From Pseudomonas resinovorans NBRC 106553 (GTDB lineage Bacteria; Pseudomonadota; Gammaproteobacteria; Pseudomonadales; Pseudomonadaceae), in NCBI RefSeq assembly GCF_000412695.1, contig NC_021499.1:1302001-1366000 (forward strand): a DNA stretch of 64,000 bases, written 5' to 3'. Position 1 is the first letter of the stretch, and the number at the start of each line of letters is the position of its first letter. Below are positions 33,960-43,197 of the stretch, in pieces. The position numbers were made by a program, and so were the translations under genes. The notes below the pieces were generated by a model. That model did no database searches and was not told where the DNA came from. It saw only the letters and a program-made list of their open reading frames with translations.

Positions 33960-35198
33960 ATGCGCCCGAACATCCCCGCCGCCACCCTCGCCAACCTTGC
34001 CCGTGAACACGGCACCCCGCTGTGGTGCTACGACGCCGCCGTGATCCGCGAGCGCATCGCCCAGCTCAAGGGCAGCTTCGACGTGGTGCGCTTCGCCCAG
34101 AAGGCCTGCTCCAACCTCTCGATCCTGCGCCTGATGCGCGAAGAGGGTGTGCAGGTGGATGCGGTGTCCCTCGGTGAAATCGAGCGCGCGCTGCTGGCCG
34201 GCTACTCGCCCAAGGGCGAACCGGCGGGCGTGGTGCTGACTTGCGACCTGCTCGACCGTGGCACCCTGGCCCGCGCCGTGGAGCTGGGCATCGAGGTCAA
34301 CGTCGGCTCCATCGACATGCTCACCCAGCTCGGCCAGGCCAGCCCCGGCCACCGCGTGTGGCTGCGCATCAACCCCGGCTTCGGCCACGGCCACAGCCAG
34401 AAAACCAACACCGGCGGCGAGAACAGCAAGCACGGCATCTGGCACAGCCAGCTGGGCGCCGCCATGGCGGTGATCCGCGATTACGGCCTGGTGCTGGTGG
34501 GCCTGCACATGCACATCGGCTCCGGCGTGGACTACAGCCACCTGGAAGAGGTCTGCGGCGCCATGGTCGATGCCGTGCGCGAACTGGGCAGCGACCTGGA
34601 GGCGATCTCCGCCGGCGGCGGCCTGTCCATTCCCTACCGCGACGGCGACCCGGTGGTGGATATCCCGCGCTATGCCGAACTGTGGAACCAGGCCCGCCGC
34701 GAAGTCGAAGGCATCGTCGGCCATCCGGTGCGTCTGGAACTGGAACCGGGCCGCTTCCTGGTGGCCGAGTCCGGCTGCCTGCTCAGCGAAGTGCGCGCGG
34801 CGAAGGACGTGGGCAACAACCACTTCGTGCTGGTGGACGCCGGCTTCAACGACCTGATGCGCCCGTCCATGTACGGCAGCTTCCACGCCATGACGCTGCT
34901 GGACGACACCGGCTATCCGGTGACCGCGCCGAGCCGCCCGACCGTGGTGGCCGGCCCGCTGTGCGAATCCGGTGACGTCTTCACCCAGCACGACGGCGGC
35001 CTGGTGGCCCCCCGTGACCTGCCGGCAGCCAAGGTCGGCGACCTGCTGCTGATCCACGACACCGGCGCCTACGGCGCGTCCATGTCGTCCAACTACAACA
35101 GCCGCCCGCTGCTGCCGGAAGTGCTGGTTGACGGCGACGATGTGCGCCTGATCCGCCGCCGCCAGACCCTGGCTGACCTGCTGGCGCTGGAGCTGTAG
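33960..35198 (+). CDS. lysA: Diaminopimelate decarboxylase
   Basis: 412-residue PLP enzyme that makes L-lysine from meso-diaminopimelate. Evidence: the N-terminal FAQKACSNLSILRLM segment (PLP Lys), a GSGVDYSH stretch, GGGLSIPY and the C-terminal CESGD motif (LCESGDVF), which includes the Cys of the active site. The ATG at 33960 (MRPNIPAATLANLA) matches the family's usual N-terminus. It is divergent from lysR. Pseudomonas normally keeps its main lysA beside dapF, so this may be a second, LysR-controlled copy. Confidence 0.9.
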   Translation: MRPNIPAATLANLAREHGTPLWCYDAAVIRERIAQLKGSFDVVRFAQKACSNLSILRLMREEGVQVDAVSLGEIERALLAGYSPKGEPAGVVLTCDLLDRGTLARAVELGIEVNVGSIDMLTQLGQASPGHRVWLRINPGFGHGHSQKTNTGGENSKHGIWHSQLGAAMAVIRDYGLVLVGLHMHIGSGVDYSHLEEVCGAMVDAVRELGSDLEAISAGGGLSIPYRDGDPVVDIPRYAELWNQARREVEGIVGHPVRLELEPGRFLVAESGCLLSEVRAAKDVGNNHFVLVDAGFNDLMRPSMYGSFHAMTLLDDTGYPVTAPSRPTVVAGPLCESGDVFTQHDGGLVAPRDLPAAKVGDLLLIHDTGAYGASMSSNYNSRPLLPEVLVDGDDVRLIRRRQTLADLLALEL

Positions 35199-35208
35199 GA
35201 GCGAAGTC

Positions 35209-35294
35209 GTAGGTTGTGGCTGAGCTACGCGAAGCCCAACGGTGCCAGGCCTTGACCGTGCGTGTTGGGTTTCGCTGCGCTCTACCCAACCTAC
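35209..35294. repeat. REP-like palindrome, family B (GTAGGTTGTGGCTGAGC arms)
   Basis: Left arm GTAGGTTGTGGCTGAGC with CGCGAAGCCCAAC, right arm GTTGGGTTTCGC and CTACCCAACCTAC. It lies between lysA and zapE. Confidence 0.8.
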
Positions 35295-35334
35295 GGTTGT
35301 GGCGGCTTGTGGCCACCGGCCACAATGCGGCCCC

Positions 35335-36441
35335 ATGAACTTCGATTCCCCCCTCGCCGCCTACCTGCACGCCCTGGAGCAGGGCGGCTTCCAGCCTGAC
35401 CCGGCGCAGCGCCTCGCGGTGGATTGCCTCGAGGCCTGTCATGAGGCGTTGCATCGCGCGGGCGAGGTGACCGGTGTGTACCTCTGGGGCCCCGTGGGAC
35501 GCGGCAAGACCTGGCTGATGGACCGCTTCCACCAGAGCCTGCGGGTGCCCGCGCGGCGCCAGCATTTCCATCACTTCATGCTCTGGGTGCACCAGCGCCT
35601 GTTCCAGCTCACCGGCACCCCGGACCCGCTCCAGGCACTGGCCCGCGAGCTGGCGCGGGACGTGCGGGTGCTCTGCTTCGACGAGTTGTTCGTCAACGAT
35701 ATCGGCGACGCCATGCTGCTGGGCCGCCTGTTGCGGGCGATGTTCGACGAGGGCGTGGCCATGGTCGCCACCTCCAACCAGCCGCCGCGCGAGCTCTATG
35801 CCGATGGCTTCAACCGCGAGCGCTTCCTCCCGGCCATCGAGGCCATCGAGGCGCACATGCAGGTGGTGGCCGTGGACGGCGGCCAGGACCATCGCCTGCA
35901 TCCCGGCGCGGCCCACCCGCGTTACTGGGTGGCCGAGCCCGATAGCCCCAGCGCCCTGGCCGAGGTCTTCGAGCGGCTGGCGGCGGGGCAGGGCGCTTCC
36001 AGCGAACCGGTGGAGCTGGGCCATCGTCCGGTGCCAGTGGTGCGCCAGTGTGCGGCGGCGGCCTGGTTCCGCTATGCCGACCTCTGCGAGCAACCCTTGG
36101 CGGCGCTGGACTTCATCGCCCTCTGCGACCGTTTCCCGGCGATTCTCCTGGGTGATGTGCCCAACCTCAGCGCCGCCCGCCGCGAAGGGCGCATCGCCCG
36201 AGGCACCGAGGATGGCGCCGAGCGGGTGGAGGCTGGTGATCGCGAGCTGCCGCAGTTGTCGGTGCACGACGATGGTGTGCGCCGCTTCATCGCCCTGGTG
36301 GACGAGTGCTACGATCGCCGGGTGCCGCTCTACCTGGAGGCGGCGGTGGCCATGGACTGCCTCTACACCGAGGGCTACCTGGAGTTTCCCTTCCGCCGCA
36401 CCCTGAGCCGGCTGCGGGAAATGCAGTTGGCGCGCTTCTGA
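35335..36441 (+). CDS. zapE: AFG1/ZapE-family ATPase
   Basis: 368-residue ATPase. Walker A is GPVGRGKTW near residue 50, and Walker B is LCFDELFVNDIGDAM near 115. The Arg-finger region SNQPPRELYADGFNRERFLP follows. ZapE helps constrict the Z-ring under stress in E. coli. This one is slightly longer than the E. coli protein and has an unusual N-terminus (MNFDSPLAAYLHALEQ), so a paralogue with a different job is possible. No strong ribosome site is seen before the ATG at 35335. Confidence 0.83.
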   Translation: MNFDSPLAAYLHALEQGGFQPDPAQRLAVDCLEACHEALHRAGEVTGVYLWGPVGRGKTWLMDRFHQSLRVPARRQHFHHFMLWVHQRLFQLTGTPDPLQALARELARDVRVLCFDELFVNDIGDAMLLGRLLRAMFDEGVAMVATSNQPPRELYADGFNRERFLPAIEAIEAHMQVVAVDGGQDHRLHPGAAHPRYWVAEPDSPSALAEVFERLAAGQGASSEPVELGHRPVPVVRQCAAAAWFRYADLCEQPLAALDFIALCDRFPAILLGDVPNLSAARREGRIARGTEDGAERVEAGDRELPQLSVHDDGVRRFIALVDECYDRRVPLYLEAAVAMDCLYTEGYLEFPFRRTLSRLREMQLARF

Positions 36442-36450
36442 ACCCGCTGG

Positions 36451-36660
36451 CTACTTGAGCTGTTCCCGCACCGCGTCCAGGCCGGCCATGGCGCACTGTT
36501 CGTCCAGGTGGCCGCCGGGCGCGCCGCCCATTATCAGGAACCCATCGATCATCGGCAGGTACTGGGCGGGGGGCGTGACGTTGTCGCCACGCAAGGCGCG
36601 GGCGGTGCAGTTGAGCCTGGCGAGTCTTTCGCGGAACGGCTGATGCCGCGCGTGGGCCGG
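36451..36660 (-). pseudogene. Remnant of a GlcG/HbpS (DUF336) heme-binding-like gene
   Basis: In the frame of the preceding regulator, after its stop, 69 sense codons read to a TAG. The end GGAPGGHLDEQCAMAGLDAVREQ resembles the C-terminus of GlcG/HbpS proteins. No start codon with a ribosome site and no N-terminal half exist, so only the tail of a gene remains. It is an overlooked fragment rather than a working gene. Confidence 0.45.
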
Positions 36661-37251
36661 TCAGTTCTCCCGCTTGCGCTTGACCCGCGAGAAGGTCACC
36701 GGGTCCATGGCCAGGTAGCTGGCCAGGTGGTACTGGGGCACCCGCTGTACCAGCCAGGGCTCGTTCTCCACCAGCCACTGGTAGCGCTGTTCGCCGTTGC
36801 TGGTGAGCAGCAGCGCCTCACGGTCCTCGTTGCGCAGCATGATCCGGCGGACCATCAGTTCCTGCATCTGCACCAGTTGCGGGAAGCGCTCGCCCAGTTG
36901 GGCGAAGAGGGACAGGGGCAGGGCGGCCAGCCGGCAGCGTTCCACCGCGGCGATGTTGTAGCGGCAGGGTTGCTGCTTGAGGTGGGCGCTGAGGGAACCG
37001 ATCAGTTGGCCTTCGCGGAAGAAGCTCTTGTTCCACTGCCGGCCTTCGGGGGACAGGTAGTAGTAGCGGGCCACGCCGGAAAGGATGACGTAGAAGTGGC
37101 TGGGCCGTTCGCCGGCGTGGATGATCAGTTGCTCGCGCTCGACTTCGCGCAGCTTGAGCGACTGCAGCAGGCAGTCCTGCAGCGCGGGATCGGTCATTCC
37201 ATGGGCGTGGAAGATTTCCTGCAGCTGGACCTTGGTGTCGGCGGGGATCAT
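36661..37251 (-). CDS. Crp/Fnr-family transcriptional regulator
   Basis: 196-residue protein with a cyclic-nucleotide-binding-like beta-roll (about residues 30-115) and a C-terminal helix-turn-helix (VPQYHLASYLAMDPVTFSRVKRKREN). It has no Fnr-type N-terminal Cys cluster, so a redox or oxygen role is unlikely. The start at ATG 37251 (MIPADTKVQLQEIF) follows the family's usual length. A longer reading to 37299 adds no clear domain. A DUF336 remnant follows in frame. Confidence 0.83.
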   Translation of the reverse strand: MIPADTKVQLQEIFHAHGMTDPALQDCLLQSLKLREVEREQLIIHAGERPSHFYVILSGVARYYYLSPEGRQWNKSFFREGQLIGSLSAHLKQQPCRYNIAAVERCRLAALPLSLFAQLGERFPQLVQMQELMVRRIMLRNEDREALLLTSNGEQRYQWLVENEPWLVQRVPQYHLASYLAMDPVTFSRVKRKREN

Positions 37252-37375
37252 GGGTCTTGGCCTGGGGGCTATCCAGTCAGCTAAGCACATCCAACTCAAC
37301 GGGGAATTGCCCGCCGCCCTGGCGTGCCTGACACTAGACTCCTTTTTTCAGCCTCCACCAAGAAGGAACTCCCCC

Positions 37376-37828
37376 GTGTCCCCACGCCAACAAGACAGCT
37401 GGGCCCAGATCTGCCTGGCCGCCGGCCTCGACCCGGAGAAGCGCCTGGCCGCCCGCCAGGCCGTGCTCGCCCATGCCGACGCCCTGGAATGCACCCTGTA
37501 CCGTCCCGACGAGAACGACCTGGACGCCGAGGAGGAGGACCTGGGCGATGCGCGCATCGTCTTCACCGGCCCCTTCCAGGCCCCGGCCCAATGGAGCGCA
37601 CAGGACCGCGAGGACTACTTCGGCGAAATCGATCCGGGCTCGTTCGTCACCGCCTTGATCGAGTGCCAGGCGGACCCGGCCAGCCGTGATTTCTTCCTCG
37701 CCGATTCCGGCGACTTCGTCGCCGTGGTCGCCGCCTCCGGCGAGGTGCAGATGTTCTATCTCTACGATTGCAGCGAAGACGACGACGGCCTGCACTGCGT
37801 GCTGGTGCGGGAAGACGAAGAGCTCTGA
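37376..37828 (+). CDS. Hypothetical acidic protein
   Basis: 150-residue soluble protein starting at GTG 37376 (reads MSPRQQDSWAQICLAAG) after an AAGGA ribosome site. It is strongly acidic (EEEDLGD, DDDGL, REDEEL). No signal peptide or known domain is seen. I do not recognise a function. It is followed by a palindrome (37867-37923) and REP sequence, and is divergent from the Crp-type gene. Confidence 0.7.
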   Translation: MSPRQQDSWAQICLAAGLDPEKRLAARQAVLAHADALECTLYRPDENDLDAEEEDLGDARIVFTGPFQAPAQWSAQDREDYFGEIDPGSFVTALIECQADPASRDFFLADSGDFVAVVAASGEVQMFYLYDCSEDDDGLHCVLVREDEEL

Positions 37829-37866
37829 CCGGGCTGGTCGTTCCCATGCGGCACGGCCGGCTTTCC

Positions 37867-37923
37867 GTAGCCCGGATGAAATCCGGGAGCGGCGGTGGGG
37901 GGTCCCGGGATTTCATCCGGGCT
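37867..37923. repeat. REP-like palindrome, family C
   Basis: GTAGCCCGGATGAAATCCGGG pairs with CCCGGGATTTCATCCGGGCTGC about 16 bases later. It is a strong stem-loop after the acidic hypothetical gene. Confidence 0.8.
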
Positions 37924-37945
37924 GCCTGCTGCCTCGTATAGGACT

Positions 37946-37984
37946 GCGATTGATGGGTATCGCTTCGCTCAACCACATCCTACG
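37946..37984. repeat. REP family A, right arm only
   Basis: ATGGGTATCGCTTCGCTC and AACCACATCCTACG match the right half of the other copies. The left half is absent. Confidence 0.65.
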
Positions 37985-38026
37985 GTCCACGCCACGACCT
38001 TGGTGCCCATGGCGCACCCTACTTCT

Positions 38027-41000
38027 CTAGCGCAGGTTCACATGCCGGCTGATCAGCGCCCGCAGCGCGGCCGGCTTGACCGGCTTGGCCAGGTAGTCCA
38101 GGCCGGCGGCGTGGACTTCGGCCACCAGTTCGGCGCGGCCGTCGGCGCTGATCACCACGCCGGGTAGCGGCTCGCCCAGGCGGGTGCGCAGCCAGGCCAT
38201 GAGCTCGGTGCCGGTTTCCCCTTCATCCAGGTGGTAGTCCACCAGCGCCAGTTGCGGCCGCACTTCCTCGGCCAGCAGGTGTTCGCACTCCAGGCGGTTG
38301 CGCGCGGTCCAGACCTGGCAGCCCCAGCGCGAGAGCAGGCTGTGCATGCCAGTGAGGATGCTGTCTTCGTTGTCGATGCACAGCACCTGGGTGCCGTTGA
38401 GCGCCTGGCCATTGGCCTCGGCCTGCTTCTGCACCGTCGGCGAGGGCTGCTGGACGCGCGCCAGGGGCACAGTGACGCTGAACACGCTGCCCTTGCCGGG
38501 CCAGGAACGCACTTCCAGCTTGTGGCCGAGCACCCGGCAGAGGCCGTCGGCAATGGCCAGGCCCAGGCCCAGGCCCTTTTCGGCGCGGGTCTGGTGGCTG
38601 TCCAGGCGCTTGAATTCCTCGAATATCACCTTGCGCTTGTCTTCCGGGATGCCGGGGCCACGGTCCCAGACTTCCAGGCGCAACTGGTCGCCGTCACGCC
38701 GTGCGCCCAGCAATACCCGGCCGCGGGCATAGCGGAAGGCGTTGGTGAGGAAGTTCTGCAGTACCCGGCGCAGCAGCTTCATGTCGCTGTCGACCCGCAG
38801 CTTGCTGCCATGCAGGCGGAACTCCATGCCTTGTTCCTGGGCCAGTGCCTTGAACTCCGCGCCCAGGGTGTCGAACAGCGAAGCCAGCGGGAAGGCGGTG
38901 CGGTCGGGGGTGATGCGGCCGCTTTCCAGGCGCGAGATGTCCAGCAGGTCGGTGATCAGGTCTTCGGCCGAACGCAGCGAGCTGTCCAGGTGGTTGACCA
39001 GCTCGCGGGCTTCGCGGGGCAGGGCGTCCTGCTGGTGGCCGAGGGCGGCGGAGAACAGTCGCGCGGCGTTCAGGGGCTGCATCAGGTCGTGGCTGACGGC
39101 GGCGAGGAAGCGGGTCTTGGACTGGTTGGCCGACTCGGCGGTGCCCTTGGCCTCGATCAGCGCCTGGTTGAGCTTGGACAGTTCATGGGTGCGCTCGATG
39201 ACCCGTTGCTCCAGCCCTTCGTTGGCGTCTTTCAGGTCCCGCTCGGCCTGCCGGTAGGCGGTGATGTCGGTGAAGCTCATGACGAAGCCGCCGCCGGGCA
39301 TGGGGTTGCCGATCAGCTCGATGACGCGGCCGTTGGGGAACAGCCGCTCGGAGGTGTGCGGGGTGCCCTGGCGCATCCAGAACAGGCGCCGGGCGACATG
39401 GGATTCCACCTCGCCGGGGCCGCACAGGCCGCGCTCGGCGTTGTAGCGGATGATGTCGGCGATGGGGCGGCCAACGCTGATCAGGCCGTCGGGGTAGTTG
39501 AACAGTTCCAGGTAGCGGCGGTTCCAGGCCACCAGGCGTAGGGACTGGTCCACCACGCTGATGCCCTGGGTGATGTTCTCGATGGCGCCCTGCAGCAGGG
39601 CGCGGTTGAACTGCAGCACTTCGGAGGCTTCGTCGGCGATACGCACCACGTCCTCCACCTGCATTTCGCGGCCTTCGATGGCGGCTTTCACCACCGCCCG
39701 CGCCGAGGAGGCGCCCAGTACGCCGGCGAGCAGGCGCTCGGTGTGGGTGATCCAGTCCTGGTTGGCGTTCTGCGCCGGGTTGAAGCTGATCCCCAGGCGG
39801 TAGGCGAAGCGGATGAAGCTCTGCCGCGCGCGTTCCTCGCCGACGAAGCGCGAGGCGAGCATCAGCAGGTCGTCGACCTGTACCGCCAGCAGCGAGCGGG
39901 AGCTGTCGCGGGCCGACACCTGCTGGCCGATGAAGCGGCTGGCCTGCCAGTGTTCGGACACCCGGGTGCGGGAGAACACCGAGACCCAGGCGAAGAGAAC
40001 CCAGTTGCCGGCCAGCGACAGCACCACGCCCTGGGTCAGGGGTTCGATGGGCAGGTTCAGCGGGTTGGCCATGAACCAGGCCAGCCCCGGGAAGGTCTCC
40101 AGCGGCCAGCCGAGGCCTCTGGCCATGACCGGCAGCACCAGGGTGTAGGCCCAGAGCGCGGCGCCGGCGGCGAGGCCGGCGAACACGCCACGGCGGTTGG
40201 CCTGTTTCCAGAACAGCGCGCCGATCATCGCCGGGCCGAGCTGGGCGATGGAGGCGAAGGCGATCTGGCCGATGGTCGCCAGGCTCGCGGTGGAGCCCAG
40301 CAGGCGGTAGCTGACGTAGCCCAGCAGGATGATCACCACGATGCTCACCCGGCGTACCGAGAGCATCCAGTGGCGGAACACCTCGAAGGGGCGTTCGGCG
40401 TTCTGCCGGCGCAGCAGCCAGGGCAGCAGCATGTCGTTGGAGACCATGGTGGAGAGCGCCACGGCTTCGACGATCACCATACCGGTGGCGGCCGAGGCGC
40501 CGCCGATGAAGGCCAGCAGGGCCAGGGCGGGGTGGGCCTCGGCCAGGGGCAGGCTGATCACGAAGGAGTCCGGCATCACGCCGCTGGGCAGCAGCATCTG
40601 TCCGGCCAGGGCGATGGGCACCACGAACAGCGCGGCCAGGGCCAGGTAGATCGGGAAGACCCAGCGCGCCTGGCGCAGGTCGCGGGGCTCGATGTTCTCC
40701 ACCACCGTGACGTGGAACTGCCGGGGCAGGCAGATGATGGCGAGCATGGCGACGCCGGTTTGCACCAGCAGGGCCGACCAGTCGGTGGACTGCTGCCAGT
40801 AGTGCTCCAGTTGCGGCGCGCTGCGGGCACGGGTGAAGAGGTCGTCGAAACCGTCGAATAGGCCAAAGGTGACGTAGGCGCCCACCGCGAGGAAGGCCAG
40901 CAGCTTCACCAGGGACTCGAAGGCGATGGCCAGCACCATGCCACGGTGGTGCTCGGTGGCGTCGAGGTTGCGGGTACCGAAGAGGATGGTGAACAGGGCC

Positions 41001-41506
41001 AGCACCAGGGAGACGATCAGGGCCGTGTCCTGGGCGCGGGTACCGGCGGATTCGGCGCCGGAACCGATCAACAGGTTCACCCCGAGGACGATGCCCTTGA
41101 GCTGCAGGGCGATGTAGGGGAGCACGCTGACCAGGCAGATCAGCGCCACCACTACCGCGAGGGTCTGGGACTTGCCGTAGCGCGCGGCGATGAAGTCGGC
41201 GATGGAGGTGATGTTTTCCTGCTTGCTGATCAGCACCATCTTCTGCACCACCCAGGGCGCCACCAGCAGCAACAGGATGGGGCCGAGGTAGATCGGCAGG
41301 AAGTTCCATACCTGGCCGGCGGCCTGGCCGACGGCGCCGAAGAAGGTCCAGCTGGTGCAGTACACCGCCAGCGACAGGCTGTAGACCCAGGCGCGCATGC
41401 GCGGCGACAACGGCGCGCTGCGGCGATCGCCATAGAAGGCGATGGCGAAGAGGATGGCCATGTAGAGGAAGGCGACCGTGGCGATCAGCCCGCTGGACAG
41501 CGACAT
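38027..41506 (-). CDS. Hybrid sensor histidine kinase with sodium/solute symporter domain
   Basis: 1159-residue membrane protein. The first ~500 residues form a PutP/SSS-type transporter module of about 13 helices. It is followed by a PAS sensor, a HisKA domain (FLAAVSHDLMQPLNAARLF), an ATPase (NFLTNAFRYA, DRGPGIPEDK, GLGLGLAI) and a C-terminal receiver (LALVDYHLDEGETG, aspartate acceptor). This layout matches the CrbS/MxtR family, which controls acetate use (acs) with a separate response regulator. That regulator is not in the window, so the receiver may act by phosphotransfer. No linked transport substrate can be inferred. Confidence 0.88.
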   Translation of the reverse strand: MSLSSGLIATVAFLYMAILFAIAFYGDRRSAPLSPRMRAWVYSLSLAVYCTSWTFFGAVGQAAGQVWNFLPIYLGPILLLLVAPWVVQKMVLISKQENITSIADFIAARYGKSQTLAVVVALICLVSVLPYIALQLKGIVLGVNLLIGSGAESAGTRAQDTALIVSLVLALFTILFGTRNLDATEHHRGMVLAIAFESLVKLLAFLAVGAYVTFGLFDGFDDLFTRARSAPQLEHYWQQSTDWSALLVQTGVAMLAIICLPRQFHVTVVENIEPRDLRQARWVFPIYLALAALFVVPIALAGQMLLPSGVMPDSFVISLPLAEAHPALALLAFIGGASAATGMVIVEAVALSTMVSNDMLLPWLLRRQNAERPFEVFRHWMLSVRRVSIVVIILLGYVSYRLLGSTASLATIGQIAFASIAQLGPAMIGALFWKQANRRGVFAGLAAGAALWAYTLVLPVMARGLGWPLETFPGLAWFMANPLNLPIEPLTQGVVLSLAGNWVLFAWVSVFSRTRVSEHWQASRFIGQQVSARDSSRSLLAVQVDDLLMLASRFVGEERARQSFIRFAYRLGISFNPAQNANQDWITHTERLLAGVLGASSARAVVKAAIEGREMQVEDVVRIADEASEVLQFNRALLQGAIENITQGISVVDQSLRLVAWNRRYLELFNYPDGLISVGRPIADIIRYNAERGLCGPGEVESHVARRLFWMRQGTPHTSERLFPNGRVIELIGNPMPGGGFVMSFTDITAYRQAERDLKDANEGLEQRVIERTHELSKLNQALIEAKGTAESANQSKTRFLAAVSHDLMQPLNAARLFSAALGHQQDALPREARELVNHLDSSLRSAEDLITDLLDISRLESGRITPDRTAFPLASLFDTLGAEFKALAQEQGMEFRLHGSKLRVDSDMKLLRRVLQNFLTNAFRYARGRVLLGARRDGDQLRLEVWDRGPGIPEDKRKVIFEEFKRLDSHQTRAEKGLGLGLAIADGLCRVLGHKLEVRSWPGKGSVFSVTVPLARVQQPSPTVQKQAEANGQALNGTQVLCIDNEDSILTGMHSLLSRWGCQVWTARNRLECEHLLAEEVRPQLALVDYHLDEGETGTELMAWLRTRLGEPLPGVVISADGRAELVAEVHAAGLDYLAKPVKPAALRALISRHVNLR

Positions 41507-41746
41507 TGCGGCTCCGGATGCTGCGCGGACGGTTTCGCCCGCCGGAATATGACTTCCAGCAGTTTCGCACCAAAGCCGGTAGTTCGTCAGGCCGCTGCTA
41601 CCAAGGTCGCAGGTGCTCTTGAGCCCCCGCGGCGGGGCTGCTAGCGTGCTCTATTGTCCGCGCCGTTCCATTTTCTAGCGCGGATGCCTGCACGGCACTC
41701 GCGACGTTCCCATCCTGCCGGGTGCTTTCGCCTGAGGAGGGCGTAG

Positions 41747-42316
41747 ATGTTCAATCCACAACCGGTCACCCTGCAGCGTGGCGCCTTGCGCCTCGATCCG
41801 CTGGCCGAGTCCGATATCCCGGCGCTGGTCACCCTGGCCGAGGCCAACCGCGAAGCACTGGTGTACATGAACGGCCCCCTGCGCCCCGACTGGTATCGCC
41901 AGGGCCTGGCTGCCCAGCGCGAAGGCCAGGCGGTGGTCTTCGCCATCCGTCTTGGCGACAACCTGGTGGGTACCACCCGCTTTGCCGACTTCATCCCCAA
42001 CCTGCCCGCCGCCGAGATCGGCTGGACCTGGCTCGCCGCTGGCGAGCACGGTAGCGGCCTGAATGCCTCGATCAAGTACCTGATGCTGCGCCACGCCTTC
42101 GAGGAGTGGCAGCTGGTGCGGGTGCAACTGAAGACCGCCGCCAGCAACCTGCGCGCCCAGCGCGCCATCGAAAAGCTCGGCGCTCATCGCGAGGGCGTGC
42201 TGCGCAACCACCGCCGCCTGGCCGGCGGGCGCCTGGACGACAGCGTGCTCTACAGCATCACCGACCGCGACTGGCCGGATGTGAAGCAACGCCTGGAGGC
42301 GCTGTTCAGCGCTTGA
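41747..42316 (+). CDS. GNAT family N-acetyltransferase (RimJ/RimL type)
   Basis: 189-residue acyltransferase. Motif A-like segment IGWTWLAAGEHGSGLNASIKYLML and the downstream RAQRAIEKLGAHREGVLRNHRR are typical of RimJ/RimL relatives. The substrate may be a protein N-terminus, an antibiotic or a small amine. The stop overlaps the next start (TGATG), so it is co-translated with the AraC gene. Confidence 0.85.
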   Translation: MFNPQPVTLQRGALRLDPLAESDIPALVTLAEANREALVYMNGPLRPDWYRQGLAAQREGQAVVFAIRLGDNLVGTTRFADFIPNLPAAEIGWTWLAAGEHGSGLNASIKYLMLRHAFEEWQLVRVQLKTAASNLRAQRAIEKLGAHREGVLRNHRRLAGGRLDDSVLYSITDRDWPDVKQRLEALFSA

Positions 42317-43161
42317 TGGAGATGGCGAACGGCGAGACGACGCGTTTCTGGCAGGCCAACGAGCTGGGTGGTGTGGAGTTGTTGCATGCGCGCTACATCG
42401 AGCAACGCTTCGCACCCCATGTGCACGAGGGGTATGTGTTCACCGTGATAGAGTCCGGTGCGCAGCGATTCCGTCATCGGGGCAGCGACCACCTGGCGCC
42501 GGTGGGCAGCATGGTGCTGATCAATCCCGACGAGTTGCACACCGGCTCCAAGGCCCATGAGCAGGGCTGGCGCTACCGGGGCTTCTACCCCGACCTGGAA
42601 CGGGTCAGCGAGGTGCTGGAGGAGCTGGATATTCCCATGGACGGCCTGCCGGGCTTCGCCGAGAGCGTGATCCATGATCCCGAGGTAGCGGCCACCTTCA
42701 TCAACCTGCACCGGATGCTGGAGAGCAGCTCGCCGGCGCTGCAGGTCCAGGAGGCCTGGCGCGAGGCGATCCTGCTGCTGTTCCGCCGCCATGCGCGCAT
42801 CGCCATGCCCCGTGCGGCCGGCTCCGAGCCTCGGGCGGTGGCGCTGGCGCGGGAGATTCTCAGCGCCCACCTGGCCGAGCCGCCGTCCCTGGAGGACCTG
42901 GCCGCCGAGGTGGGGCTGTCGGCCTTCCATTTCGCCCGGACCTTCCGCCATGCCACCGGCATGCCGCCCTACGCCTGGCTCAAGCAGCGCCGCCTGGAAC
43001 AGGCCCGCGCCCTGCTCAAGGCCGGCTGCGCGCCGGCCGGGGTGGCGGCGCAGCTGGGGTTTTCCGACCAGAGCCACCTGACCCGCCAGTTCAAGCAAGC
43101 CTACGGCGTGGGGCCGGGCGAGTACCGCGACGCCTGCGCAAGATCGTTCAAGACCCACTGA
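42316..43161 (+). CDS. AraC-family transcriptional regulator
   Basis: 281-residue regulator. The N-terminal cupin-like domain (FAPHVHEGYVFTVIESGAQ) is followed by a double helix-turn-helix at the C-terminus (PSLEDLAAEVGLSAFHFARTFRHATG, GVAAQLGFSDQSHLTRQFKQ). The ATG at 42316 overlaps the GNAT stop. It is immediately upstream of azlC/azlD and is the likely regulator of that exporter. Confidence 0.87.
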   Translation: MEMANGETTRFWQANELGGVELLHARYIEQRFAPHVHEGYVFTVIESGAQRFRHRGSDHLAPVGSMVLINPDELHTGSKAHEQGWRYRGFYPDLERVSEVLEELDIPMDGLPGFAESVIHDPEVAATFINLHRMLESSSPALQVQEAWREAILLLFRRHARIAMPRAAGSEPRAVALAREILSAHLAEPPSLEDLAAEVGLSAFHFARTFRHATGMPPYAWLKQRRLEQARALLKAGCAPAGVAAQLGFSDQSHLTRQFKQAYGVGPGEYRDACARSFKTH

Positions 43162-43197
43162 GGGCGCCGGGCTAACCTCACGGGACAAGGAGGCCCC

